From a bacterium (GTDB lineage Bacteria > Zhuqueibacterota > Zhuqueibacteria > Zhuqueibacterales > Geothermadaptataceae), in assembly GCA_024275575.1 (NCBI GenBank), contig JAJRYV010000100.1:1-38394 (forward strand): a stretch of DNA of 38,394 nucleotides, in the 5' to 3' direction. Position numbers and translations under genes: made by a program. Of the stretch, positions 16,948-26,409 are shown piece by piece. The notes below the pieces were generated by a model that saw only the letters and a list, made by a program, of their open reading frames with translations, was not told the origin of the DNA and ran no database searches. The stretch's first letter is position 1. Each line of letters begins with the position of its first letter.

Positions 16948-18567
16948 TTAATAACCGACCCATTTGCTGTCGACGATGGGCACGACCGCCTCACCGGAAA
17001 ATTTTTTCGCTACAAACATGGAAATCTCCTGCGATTTGGCTGTTGCGTCAACTTCAATTGATTTGAGTAAAGTGGTGTCGACCCACACCGGATATTTTAA
17101 CTTGAGCTTATCCAGCTTGTTTTTGAGAAAAGCGATGTGTTTTTCGTGCAAAATAATATTGTGCGCTTCGGCCTCATATTTATAAAAACGTGTCGTATCG
17201 ACGTTGGCGATATCAAGATCCCGCCAGCGGTTTTTAAAAAACGAATCGAGTTCTTCTCTGGTGACTTCGATATCTTTGACATAATCAAAACGCTGCATGT
17301 CGTAAGTCCACTTGCGTTCCCATTTATACACATCTGTTTTGATGGAGTCGAGGTCGGAAAAACCCTCTCTTTCCGCGATAGCAATAAATGTTTTGTTTTT
17401 AATCATGCGACCGATTTCGGTGATCAACCGCTGGCGAAAATCTTTTTCCGAACGACTTTGATTGAGTGTCCGGCGGTAATAATTCATATAATCCAGATAA
17501 GCGCGGACAGAGATATTGCTGTCGATAGTTGTCACCAGCGTTCTGTCGAGCAATTTGTTGATTTTCTTAAGATGGCCAGCACTTAAACCTGCCGAATCCT
17601 GCAAAGTCTGAATGAGGGATTTATTGCCGGGCAGGCCATTTTTTACCCACTGATACAGAGGTGAGACGAGTTGCTCTATGATTGCCCCTTTCACCCGAAC
17701 CTGCCGTGGTGTCAACACCGAATCCATGAGCACGCTGGAGATACTATCTGCACGGACATTAAAAAGTCGTTTGTACATTTTTTTTCGTTTTGCACCAAAT
17801 TTGAGATCATCTTCCTTTATACCGTGTAAATTGATATCGAGAATTTGTACCAGAATAAATCCATCATCGCAAGGGATAGGATCGGAGGTTTTTCCAATTT
17901 CCAAGTTCTCGATCATCGACAATACCTGCGGGCGCACGTCATAAAAATCGAGCCAGTCGGTTTCAAAGAATTTTTTATTTTTAACCGGCACTTCCTGTTT
18001 TTTGAGTTGCTGATCGATATAGTCTTCCAAACTCGATTTCTCAGTTTCCTTTATTATTTGTTCAGCCCTGAGACGGGAATTGACCGGCCAGATGATCATA
18101 CGCCAGTTGATGGAAGCTTTTTTGATGGCTTCCTGTAGTTCCTGCTCCGGTATTTTCACCCGAGAATAGACATATTTTTGATAAAATGCCTGCAACAAAT
18201 CATTGCTTTTGCGCCGTCTGACCCGCCGGATCACATAACGACTGTGATGCAATCCATTGTAATAACCTTCATTTGCCAGCAACAGCTCATCGATCATACG
18301 ATCCAAATATAGTAGTTTTGAATCCTCGCCGAAACGCAGCGGGGCAAAACTGAATTCATAGCTGTATTTAAATTCATCAACTGTAATTTCCCGGTCACCC
18401 ACACGGGCGAGAACTCGCTGGCCCGGTGAAACCGTTTTATGATCAGAACAGGAAAAAAAGAACAAACAATAAAATAGAAAGGCATAAATGAACCCTGACA
18501 GGGTTTGAATTCCTGTCAGGGTCTTGTTCTCCTTTAGTCCTGCAGCTCTTCGGAAAAACAATCTCAT
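16948..18567 (-). CDS. Divergent parvulin/SurA-like lipoprotein
   Basis: The 539-residue protein has a lipoprotein signal (YCLFFFSC, C40) with an unusually long n-region. Residues ~50-130 (VLARVGDREITVDEFKYSYE, LLYLDRMIDELLLANEGYY) are a SurA-like N-terminal chaperone domain. The following region up to PIPCDDGFILVQILDI is a degenerate parvulin domain lacking the usual GGDLG. A second chaperone-like part (TRTFVAIAEREGF-like helices, residues ~370-400) follows. It is likely a periplasmic folding factor for the adjacent outer-membrane and surface proteins. Its ATG overlaps the stop of the upstream 1219-residue protein gene (ATGA), so the two are translationally coupled. An 11-bp inverted repeat lies inside the signal-peptide coding region. 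Confidence 0.78.
   Translation of the reverse strand: MRLFFRRAAGLKENKTLTGIQTLSGFIYAFLFYCLFFFSCSDHKTVSPGQRVLARVGDREITVDEFKYSYEFSFAPLRFGEDSKLLYLDRMIDELLLANEGYYNGLHHSRYVIRRVRRRKSNDLLQAFYQKYVYSRVKIPEQELQEAIKKASINWRMIIWPVNSRLRAEQIIKETEKSSLEDYIDQQLKKQEVPVKNKKFFETDWLDFYDVRPQVLSMIENLEIGKTSDPIPCDDGFILVQILDINLHGIKEDDLKFGAKRKKMYKRLFNVRADSISSVLMDSVLTPRQVRVKGAIIEQLVSPLYQWVKNGLPGNKSLIQTLQDSAGLSAGHLKKINKLLDRTLVTTIDSNISVRAYLDYMNYYRRTLNQSRSEKDFRQRLITEIGRMIKNKTFIAIAEREGFSDLDSIKTDVYKWERKWTYDMQRFDYVKDIEVTREELDSFFKNRWRDLDIANVDTTRFYKYEAEAHNIILHEKHIAFLKNKLDKLKLKYPVWVDTTLLKSIEVDATAKSQEISMFVAKKFSGEAVVPIVDSKWVGY
18492..18522. repeat. Perfect 11-bp inverted repeat inside a signal-peptide coding region
   Basis: ACCCTGACAGG (18492-18502) and CCTGTCAGGGT (18512-18522) are perfect inverted copies around a 9-base loop. 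On the minus strand the element encodes TLTGIQTLSG in the n-region of the parvulin-like lipoprotein. It resembles dispersed palindromic repeats and may be an in-frame insertion. Confidence 0.75.
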
Positions 18568-21500
18568 TTTATAATTGCAAACTTTCCACGTTGAATACCA
18601 ATATCCGTTGTTTCCACAACGAAAAAATAGATACCGAAGGCAACTTCGGGGCCGTCATCCGTCGTCAGGTCCCATGACTGCCGGCCGAAATCGGCGAGCG
18701 ATTCGTGTTGTAATGTGCGCACGAGTTTTCCACTCGCCGTAAAAATACTGATTTTGCATTTCGGTGGCAGGTTGACGAAATCAACTCGGCGCTGCGTTGT
18801 ACCGCCGAGTTCATAAATCGGCTCAAATGTGTTGGAGACAACGTATGGATCCGGCACGACGAATATTTTGCGCATGTCTTTTTTGGCTTCTTCTTTTTCC
18901 CACGTTCCACCTTCGATGACATAGCGAAAAGTATCGAGCCGTGCAGGGTTGCGTTCGGTGCGAAAACGAAAAATATCACCCGGTGCTGGTGGAATTACTG
19001 CGTTGAGAGAATCGAAGCGATTTTTAAAAAAACGAATCTGCCAGGAAGCCCAGTATTTCTCCGGTTGGTGCTTGGGAAACATAATCGTCACTCGTGAACT
19101 GTCCCAGATTTGCCCGACCATTTCCGGTGGCAAGGTTTGTCTTTTATTCTTGTCATAGACCATTTTCACTTTCATACGGTGTGGGTTATTGGGATCAGTT
19201 ACGTTCCAGGTCGTAAAATTCAACGGATAAGCCGGCGTTAAAAATGAATCTGAGAACGAGGTGTCGACTCCGACATGGTCTTCAATACGTATCTCAAAAT
19301 CGAATGGCAGGGCTAAAGCAGAGCCTGTCAATTCGATTGCTTCCACCCGCAGGTTGGATTTTGTCGGGGTCGCCCATTTTTTCCATTCGTTTGTCCGGCG
19401 ACCTTTGTCGTTGTATTTGATCACTGAAATGCCTTTGTCATCATCGCTTGAATTAATAGGAAAAGACAGGTCATAATTGATGCCCTCAAATATTCCCGCC
19501 TCGATGGCCGGAAAACCTTTACGCACAAATTCATATGAGGTATCGTAATAATAACTGAACATGGTATCCCCTGTGGTGACATTTAAACAGGTGATACCCG
19601 TCGTACTGCCCCATTGATAGGCCGGTGTTAAATCGCTGAGCCAGCCATCATCGGTAAATGAAAGCTCATAAACATCGTTGAGATGATCTGTCGCATGGCC
19701 ACGGTTGTAGACATCGATATTCCAGCGCCCACCACGGGCAAAACCGCTCACATGATCAATTTTCAATGAATCGACATGGGGGTCAGTATATCCCGCTGCT
19801 GGCTCTGAGGGGACAACCACAGCGGTGTTGCGATCACGGTAGATGACTTCGCCCAGGGTGTTGACTGTGATATTAAATGCTGATTCACTTGGCATTGCCC
19901 GCAGTGGATAATCGAGGGTGACGATGCCCCGGTCAAAAAAGTCCCAGTCATTACCGGCATCGATCGAAGAAACAGCGTAAAAATATGTCCGCCCATTATC
20001 GACGAGGGTATCTTCGTAGGAATGGCGCAAACCACTATCTTCCCCCATATCATAATGCACCCCGAGGTTGGGGAATGGAACAGGATGTTGTCCTTGCAGA
20101 CCGTCAGCTTTGTCAAAAATCTCCAGGGGTTTGAAGAGTAAAGCATTGCCGAAGGCGTCGGAAATAGTTTTTAAGTCGAGGAATTTTGGATCAGTACTTT
20201 TATACAAGCGATAGCCGTTAAAATCTTCACCAAAAAATGGGTCTTTGGATGATTCAGCGTCGCTGTCCCAATAAAGCGTCACCCGGTGATCAAAAGCGGT
20301 TGCGATGAGTGTTGGTTGCAGAGGTGGCGTCAGGAAACGGTAATTGTTATTGTAAATGCTCTGCATCGTCGCTTTATTGCGTACAGCATCATCATTGTCG
20401 CCACCCATGATAAGGGCGATGGCAAACCGTTTCCATGAAGGCCGGTCTGTTTCTTCAAGGGCATCGATGGTTTCCAGCTTTACATTTTTTGCGCCCAACG
20501 TAAAAGATATATTTTCGTCGGTGTCTTCAACATCTGTCCCCTCGCGTGATAAATACTTGGTCCAGAATTTTTTATCGTCTTTTAGGTCTTTATTGGTTTC
20601 ATAGACATATACATGTTTCAGCCCTGCCTGATCCGCCTCATCGATATCTGTCGAATCGAAGTTGGGTTCACCAGCATCGACGAGACCGTTGGTTTCTGTT
20701 CCGTCGGGGTCTGGGCCCGGCCAGTTGTTCTCATCCGGGCCGATGCCGTCGCTCCCGCGATCATCATTGATGGCTTCATAATCGAGTTTGTCATTTTTAT
20801 TAACATCTTCACCAGGGTCCAGTGCACCATTCAGATTTACATCCTCGGTATCCCAAACGCCATTCCCTGCGGTTCCCGGGATATCCGGCAAACCGGAGTC
20901 ATCGAACGGGCGCCAGTCACCGTCGTTATCAATACCGTCGCTGAGAGACTCATCGACGATGCCATCCCGGTCATCATCGATGTTATTGTCTTCAATTCCG
21001 GGACTTTCGAGAAAAGCGAAGCCGAAAACACCGATAGTTTTATAGGTATCCAGTTCATCCGGAAATTTTTGCCACTGATAGAGAATGTCAAATTGCAAAC
21101 GGCCTTCATCGCTGGCGCCATATTCAGCAATTTTATAATCAGCGGCATTAAAAGTCGAACGGCCGACATTGGCGTCAGCGTACATACCGGTGACGACACG
21201 GTTCAAAGTATGATCGCTGTAATTGCGCACCCGATAAACCGAAACAACCAGGTCTTCCGCCAGCGGATGAAACCAGGCATAGGAACGGACTTCCACCTCG
21301 ATTCCCGCACCGAGTATGCCGCCATCTTTCCACGATGTGGTATCAGGGGTGCCATCGGGATTGAGCATAGGAAAATATTCGCCATCCCAATACTCATTCC
21401 AGGCGTCGTTTTCATGATCATCCATCATGTAGTAAGTTTCCTGATCTGCGATTGGGGCTGATTTATACTCACCGTTCCAGCGGCCTTTTCGCAAGCCTGG

Positions 21501-22223
21501 TTGGGTTGTGCGAGGGGGCCGGCCTGCCGGAGGTCGGGTATCTTTAATATAGGATCCCCCCGGCCAGTATGTCGGCCAGGTGCGTTTGTCAGTGCTGATT
21601 GCCATGCTCTTAAGGATGCTTTCCGGTGGGTCGAGGTTCAGATCGAGCATGCCGTTAAAATTAACATCCTCTGAAGGACTGAGTTCGCCGTCATTGTTCA
21701 CATCTTCATTGATGCCCCAGATAAATCCAAAATAGCCATCGTTGAAATAACCCGGCAGTGGAGCCCATATTTGTTGGTGATCACGGTTTTTGGATTGCGC
21801 AGCTACCGAAGAATTACTGACGTGGGCGAGGTGGGTATCAGTCAGAATAGGGAATTGAATTCCATCTCGTTGTTCAGGCACGACTTTACCTTTATAGGCG
21901 CTCATATCCGTGACGTAAGCGCCGATGTAAAAATTGAAAGTACCGCCATAGTTAAGACCGGCGCCGGAAGAGCTGCCTGGCCAGCTCAGGCCCTGATGCG
22001 GCGTTAATCCGGCGTCCCCAAGATTGCCAATATTCCACATGGGCAAATATACCAGGTTGCGATCGAACAATCCCCGGGCCCAATAGCGTGCCCAATGCAT
22101 AGGATGCACATCGAACTGTGTTCCGGCAAGTTGCGCTTGCACATTATCGAACGCCCCGACGAACATCAGTAAGCCAATCATGGCAGTTTTAATGATGTTA
22201 TGGTTTTTTTTAAATGAGAACAC
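18564..22223 (-). CDS. Large secreted protein with Asp-rich repeats, FN3-like and sorting domains
   Basis: The best start is a GTG at 22223 with AGGAG 7 bases upstream; it gives a signal peptide (IGLLMFVGAFDNVQAQ) and 1219 residues. Longer readings overlap the preceding gene. The N-terminal part (MHWARYWARGLFDRN, WNIGNLGDAGLTPHQG) is of a type seen in large secreted proteins of this phylum group. Residues ~400-530 are rich in D/N motifs (NIDDDRDGIVDE, GIDNDGDWRPFDDSG, DVNLNGALDPGEDVNKNDKL) resembling thrombospondin type 3 or dockerin calcium sites. A fibronectin III-like segment (PTLIATAFDHRVTLYWDSDA) follows. The C-terminus (VDFVNLPPKCKISIFTASG, ending GIQRGKFAIIK) is a FlgD-like sorting domain. 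It follows the PorV-like gene by 76 bases and overlaps the next gene by 4. Confidence 0.85.
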   Translation of the reverse strand: MFSFKKNHNIIKTAMIGLLMFVGAFDNVQAQLAGTQFDVHPMHWARYWARGLFDRNLVYLPMWNIGNLGDAGLTPHQGLSWPGSSSGAGLNYGGTFNFYIGAYVTDMSAYKGKVVPEQRDGIQFPILTDTHLAHVSNSSVAAQSKNRDHQQIWAPLPGYFNDGYFGFIWGINEDVNNDGELSPSEDVNFNGMLDLNLDPPESILKSMAISTDKRTWPTYWPGGSYIKDTRPPAGRPPRTTQPGLRKGRWNGEYKSAPIADQETYYMMDDHENDAWNEYWDGEYFPMLNPDGTPDTTSWKDGGILGAGIEVEVRSYAWFHPLAEDLVVSVYRVRNYSDHTLNRVVTGMYADANVGRSTFNAADYKIAEYGASDEGRLQFDILYQWQKFPDELDTYKTIGVFGFAFLESPGIEDNNIDDDRDGIVDESLSDGIDNDGDWRPFDDSGLPDIPGTAGNGVWDTEDVNLNGALDPGEDVNKNDKLDYEAINDDRGSDGIGPDENNWPGPDPDGTETNGLVDAGEPNFDSTDIDEADQAGLKHVYVYETNKDLKDDKKFWTKYLSREGTDVEDTDENISFTLGAKNVKLETIDALEETDRPSWKRFAIALIMGGDNDDAVRNKATMQSIYNNNYRFLTPPLQPTLIATAFDHRVTLYWDSDAESSKDPFFGEDFNGYRLYKSTDPKFLDLKTISDAFGNALLFKPLEIFDKADGLQGQHPVPFPNLGVHYDMGEDSGLRHSYEDTLVDNGRTYFYAVSSIDAGNDWDFFDRGIVTLDYPLRAMPSESAFNITVNTLGEVIYRDRNTAVVVPSEPAAGYTDPHVDSLKIDHVSGFARGGRWNIDVYNRGHATDHLNDVYELSFTDDGWLSDLTPAYQWGSTTGITCLNVTTGDTMFSYYYDTSYEFVRKGFPAIEAGIFEGINYDLSFPINSSDDDKGISVIKYNDKGRRTNEWKKWATPTKSNLRVEAIELTGSALALPFDFEIRIEDHVGVDTSFSDSFLTPAYPLNFTTWNVTDPNNPHRMKVKMVYDKNKRQTLPPEMVGQIWDSSRVTIMFPKHQPEKYWASWQIRFFKNRFDSLNAVIPPAPGDIFRFRTERNPARLDTFRYVIEGGTWEKEEAKKDMRKIFVVPDPYVVSNTFEPIYELGGTTQRRVDFVNLPPKCKISIFTASGKLVRTLQHESLADFGRQSWDLTTDDGPEVAFGIYFFVVETTDIGIQRGKFAIIK

Positions 22224-22299
22224 GAGATTTCTCCTGTATTGAATCACTTTAAAGACGTGCATGTCAAAATTTGTTCTGTTGCAAACACTAAAAATCAGT

Positions 22300-23385
22300 C
22301 TAATAAGCGCTAATACCGACCGTGAATCGATTGACGTTGGACAGAATACCCCAGTCTGCCCAGGCATAGTCCACCGTAATTGAGGCGGAACCAAGAACCT
22401 TATAATTGATACCGCCTCCGAATGTTAGTCCATCAGCGGCAGCATTAGAGAATAGCGAACGGTAACCCGCCCGTATAAAAACCATATTATAAACCCGGGC
22501 TTCGAAACCGAGATCAAGGGTCTCAACATCATTGCTGGGATGATTAACATTGCCGGCAAAAATAAATGAGCTTTTTTCACTCAATTTCTGTTCATAGGCA
22601 ACACCAAAACGAAAAAGCATGGGCAACGCAAAAGTTTGTGTAGCATAATTGATCGCCACATTATTATTATTGAAATATTTATCCCGTCGCCCGTCGACAT
22701 CGGCGATGGTGGTCAGGTCACGGCCGGAGAGACCGATTTCAGGCCCAAGATTGCTCAACGCTCCTCCCAATCGCAAACCCTGCAGTGGGGTCTTGAATAA
22801 AATGGACAGATCCCCGGCGACGGCAGAACCACTCAAATGCCAGATACTCTCATGAAAATACTTGATCCCGAGCCCGACGGAAACCCGGTCTGTGATAGCT
22901 AATGCCCAGTAAAGCCCGGCGACGAAGTCTAATGCTGAATAATTTTCACCGGTACCTTCAGGCCTGAAAACCGTACGTACCGGATTCTCGCCATAATCGA
23001 GCACGGCGAGATGAAAACCAAGAGCAGAGCTGTATGTAGGTAGCGGTACAACCAGGTCTACAGCGTTAAAACTGGTACCGACAAACCACTCGGTTCTGGT
23101 CGCCTGCATACTAAAAGTTTTCATTTGGATAATGCCTGCAGGATTCCAGTAGAGCGCCGAAGGATCATCGGCAGTGGCTACAAATGCGCCGCCCAGTGCT
23201 ACAGCACGCGAGCCGACACCGATTTCCAGCATTGCGGCAGCAGTTGTTCCGCGGCGACTAACGTCAGAGCCAAATTCGAGCTCTGTCGGATCGATCTGTG
23301 CGTGCAGAGAAGATTCCCCCATGGATAAAACCACAATAGCCGTCAAGACAGCCGTCACTCGCGTTTGAAATACTTTTTTGATCAT
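22300..23385 (-). CDS. PorV/PorQ family outer-membrane protein
   Basis: The 361-residue protein has a signal peptide (VVLSMGESSLHAQ) and the hallmark start of PorV/PorQ-family barrels: GTTAAAMLEIGVGSRAVALGGAFVATADDPSALYWNPAG. The rest has alternating strands (LSILFKTPLQGLRLGGALSNLG, FRFGVAYEQKL, LTFGGGINYKVLG) and ends VNRFTVGISAY. In type IX secretion systems PorV helps transfer sorting-domain cargo to the surface. Here it sits between a TonB receptor gene (18 bases upstream) and a sorting-domain protein gene, so a dedicated partner role for the 1219-residue neighbour is plausible. The ribosome binding site is weak (AGAG), which fits coupling to the receptor gene. Confidence 0.85.
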   Translation of the reverse strand: MIKKVFQTRVTAVLTAIVVLSMGESSLHAQIDPTELEFGSDVSRRGTTAAAMLEIGVGSRAVALGGAFVATADDPSALYWNPAGIIQMKTFSMQATRTEWFVGTSFNAVDLVVPLPTYSSALGFHLAVLDYGENPVRTVFRPEGTGENYSALDFVAGLYWALAITDRVSVGLGIKYFHESIWHLSGSAVAGDLSILFKTPLQGLRLGGALSNLGPEIGLSGRDLTTIADVDGRRDKYFNNNNVAINYATQTFALPMLFRFGVAYEQKLSEKSSFIFAGNVNHPSNDVETLDLGFEARVYNMVFIRAGYRSLFSNAAADGLTFGGGINYKVLGSASITVDYAWADWGILSNVNRFTVGISAY

Positions 23386-23403
23386 ATTTTTACTCTGCAG
23401 GAG

Positions 23404-26307
23404 TTAAAATTTAAAATTTAATCCGAATTGTATGAGCCTGGGACGTGAATACCAGGATGGATTATAATTGGCTTCATCAAGGGTGAATTCACCCAATTGT
23501 CTGATCCGGTAATTGCGTAGACGCTCCTGTTCGGGGAGCCGGGCCTGTGGACCGGCATGACCGGTTATTGCATTGACTCTGTTTTCATCGAGATGATTAA
23601 AAATATTAAAAATATTGGCATAAATCCCCCAGCGCATACTGCCGTATTTGAATGATTTCAAAGCTTTTAAATCCACTGTCCAACGCAGTGGTTTGCGACC
23701 ATTGTTATCCCACCAGCCTGAGGGAATACTAATGCTGGGGTTCAATGTTGCCGGGGTGTAAGGCAGACCGGAGCCCAGTTGGCCAAGCAGGCTGAAATTC
23801 CATCCTTTTGCCGGTCGCCAGCTTGCCGAACCGTTTAGACTATGCGATTGGTCCCAATCGAGATAATTGATGCGTTTGGTTGCCAGGGTATAGGCCCCTC
23901 TACCCGGTCCTGATAATATTTGTACGTCAACTGCAGCGTCAGGAGAAGAAGCAGTGCCCTTAGCTTTCATGTAAGTATAGTCAAGCCCGGCATTGAGTTT
24001 TCCATTAGCAGCACGATAATCTAACGCCAGGGTGACACCGGAGGCACTGCCATATTCCTTGTTGATATAACGATTAAAGGAAGTCGCATTGCTAAGGGTA
24101 AGGATTTCAAGGCCGAGTAAATCATGGATATCTTTATAAAAAACAGATAATTCCATAGCAACGGCATCTGTTAATTCCTGTTGCAGGCCAATCTCATATT
24201 GGATGGTTTTTTCCGGCTTAAGATTTGGATTTCCAATGGTTGTGTTGGCAATACTAAACTGGTTGTAATGGGGCAAAACCGGATTCTGATACATTTTTTC
24301 ATAACTTGGTATTTGGAAAAAATGGCCATAGGAAAGCCGTAAAGCGCCTTTTGAAGAAATGGGGAATGACAATCCAACTCTTGGGCTGAATTGATATTTG
24401 TCACGAGCCGGTTTGTAATACTCGTCTGCTCCGACAAACTCGGGAAAGACGATACTGTAATCAGGGGCATAGCGATCTTTGGGCTGAAAAAAATCCAGGC
24501 GAAGGCCGGCATTGAGAATGATTTCCCCCATGCTCAATGTGGTTTGAAAATAACCGGCCCCCTCGACCGGATAACGGTTATAATTAACGTAAAACTGATC
24601 ATCTGCAGCGCTGTCGGCATTGGTTTCGCGCAGGCGAATATTACCATATTCATAATCACGTGTGGCATCACGAAAATGATTCCACGTCAACTCAAGCCCG
24701 ACGATCTCTGATTGTAAATAAGGGAATTGCAGAGTTTCATATCGGAGCATCTCACGCATCGGTGCATTTTTATAATGTAAACGATAATTTTTCGCTTCAA
24801 ATCCAGCTTTTAACTCAAGAACATTATTGATCTGCCAGGTAAGGTCGCCATTAAACAGGTTAATCGATTGATCGAACCATTCCCGATCCCATGAAGCGAC
24901 GCCGCCAAAGTCATACCCGGTATTTAATCCAGGGTCCCAGGAATTCACTGATGTGATTTGATAACGCTGGTCAAGCGGGTCTTCATACATATAGTCCATT
25001 TCTTCATTTTTCTGTAAAGAATAACGCAGATTGTAGAAGAGATTATCCTTTGGCGCATGGGTTAAAACAAGCAAATGCGTTATGTTGTCTTCATAATCAG
25101 TTTCAAGACCGCCCGGTGTGAATTTCCAGGAATTGTTATATCTCTGCCCCACAGATGTGCTATAAAAAACATTATATGCCAAGCTCAACGAAGGTTTCGG
25201 TTGGTAAACAATTTTGGTGTTCAGATTGATCGTTTTATTCCAATCCATATTCACGATTTTACCATCACCAGTATGCAGGGAATCCGGGAGTGGGATCATC
25301 ACCGGGTCATCAGGATCAAAAGTAGCGCGGTACCATTCGCGGTAAACTTCAATTTCCCAGCCATCTTCAGGCCGATAGCGACGCTCTCCATTGAGCCAGC
25401 CATCGGAATCCACCAACCGGCCATTAAAATAAAATCCCAGTTTGCCCATCTTTTTTGGAATTGGCAGTGGGCCGGAAACAGAAAATTTAAACTCATTTTC
25501 ATCTACCGGATCAAAACCATCCAAGCCGATATATTGTGCTTTATTGGGAGAATAATATCCCCCGACAATGGCATCAAAAGTAGCAGAGAATTTATTCTCC
25601 GGTACTTTCGTTACGATATTGATAATGCCTGACTGAACAGCTCCGTATTCAGCATTGAACGTCCCGGAAATAACCTGCAATTCCTTGATGAAATTATTTT
25701 CGATATTGACGTTGGAGCCGCCACCCTGATTAAAAGTATTGGTCACAGGCACACCATCGATGAGATAGGCAACCTCACGAGAACGCCCGCCGCGAAAGTG
25801 TAAATTGCCACCAGCATCTGCGATAACACCAGCCTGCAGCTGAATAATCTCATTCATCGTCGAAACCGGCAGCATCTCGATCTCCTCCTGACCAACATAG
25901 GATGCTGTGTTGGTACGGTCGAACTCTACGGCCTCACGCTCAGCAACCACGGTCACCTCTTCTCCTTCAATAACCGCTGCATCGAGTTCGATATGCACTT
26001 GAACTGAACGGTCGGAAAAAACACGAAGGTCGGTGATATTTGCCGTCCGGTAGCCGATCATTGAGATACGCAATGTATATCTTCCCGGCTGCAAATTGAT
26101 AATCAGAAATTTACCATCCTGATTTGTGGCTGCCCCGAAGTTCGTTCCAACCACCAGCACGTTAACACCAGGCAAAACCGTGCCGGAGGCTTTATCTATA
26201 ACGGTACCGGATATCTTTCCTGTCGTCCCACTGAAAACAGATTTTACACACAGCATCAGTATCAATATGAAAAGACTTTGGGGGGTGAATCGCTTCAGAC
26301 AATTCAT
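23404..26307 (-). CDS. TonB-dependent receptor with N-terminal carboxypeptidase-regulatory-like domain
   Basis: The 967-residue outer-membrane receptor starts with a signal peptide (LFILILMLCVKSVFSG). Residues ~30-115 form a carboxypeptidase-regulatory-like domain (GKISGTVIDKASGTVLPGVN, GYRTANITDLRV). The plug follows (EMLPVSTMNEIIQLQAGV, HFRGGRSREVAYLIDGVPV, NAEYGAVQSGIINIVTK). The rest is a TonB barrel with periplasmic turns and a final strand PRLIQFGLNFKF ending in phenylalanine. It resembles SusC-like importers, but no SusD gene is adjacent; a PorV-like protein follows instead. GAGGAA precedes the ATG. A LacI-like site lies 113 to 128 bases upstream, overlapping the 3' end of the regulator gene. 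Confidence 0.92.
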   Translation of the reverse strand: MNCLKRFTPQSLFILILMLCVKSVFSGTTGKISGTVIDKASGTVLPGVNVLVVGTNFGAATNQDGKFLIINLQPGRYTLRISMIGYRTANITDLRVFSDRSVQVHIELDAAVIEGEEVTVVAEREAVEFDRTNTASYVGQEEIEMLPVSTMNEIIQLQAGVIADAGGNLHFRGGRSREVAYLIDGVPVTNTFNQGGGSNVNIENNFIKELQVISGTFNAEYGAVQSGIINIVTKVPENKFSATFDAIVGGYYSPNKAQYIGLDGFDPVDENEFKFSVSGPLPIPKKMGKLGFYFNGRLVDSDGWLNGERRYRPEDGWEIEVYREWYRATFDPDDPVMIPLPDSLHTGDGKIVNMDWNKTINLNTKIVYQPKPSLSLAYNVFYSTSVGQRYNNSWKFTPGGLETDYEDNITHLLVLTHAPKDNLFYNLRYSLQKNEEMDYMYEDPLDQRYQITSVNSWDPGLNTGYDFGGVASWDREWFDQSINLFNGDLTWQINNVLELKAGFEAKNYRLHYKNAPMREMLRYETLQFPYLQSEIVGLELTWNHFRDATRDYEYGNIRLRETNADSAADDQFYVNYNRYPVEGAGYFQTTLSMGEIILNAGLRLDFFQPKDRYAPDYSIVFPEFVGADEYYKPARDKYQFSPRVGLSFPISSKGALRLSYGHFFQIPSYEKMYQNPVLPHYNQFSIANTTIGNPNLKPEKTIQYEIGLQQELTDAVAMELSVFYKDIHDLLGLEILTLSNATSFNRYINKEYGSASGVTLALDYRAANGKLNAGLDYTYMKAKGTASSPDAAVDVQILSGPGRGAYTLATKRINYLDWDQSHSLNGSASWRPAKGWNFSLLGQLGSGLPYTPATLNPSISIPSGWWDNNGRKPLRWTVDLKALKSFKYGSMRWGIYANIFNIFNHLDENRVNAITGHAGPQARLPEQERLRNYRIRQLGEFTLDEANYNPSWYSRPRLIQFGLNFKF

Positions 26308-26409
26308 CTGGACAATTCCTCAATGAAAGTGAAATAGACTGCGAACATCTTTTAAATTGGAGTAAAACAAATAATTGCACATCCCGGCATCTATATTCAC
26401 GGCAAAAAG

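Noticed and set aside
20613-21461. 282-codon plus-strand frame opposite the large secreted protein gene
   Set aside because: It mirrors the Asp-rich coding repeats on the other strand and has no start signal or recognisable domain.
22224-22394. Longer N-terminus for the 1219-residue protein, starting up to 22394
   Set aside because: It would overlap the PorV-like gene and put ~57 residues before the signal peptide; the GTG at 22223 has a much better ribosome binding site.
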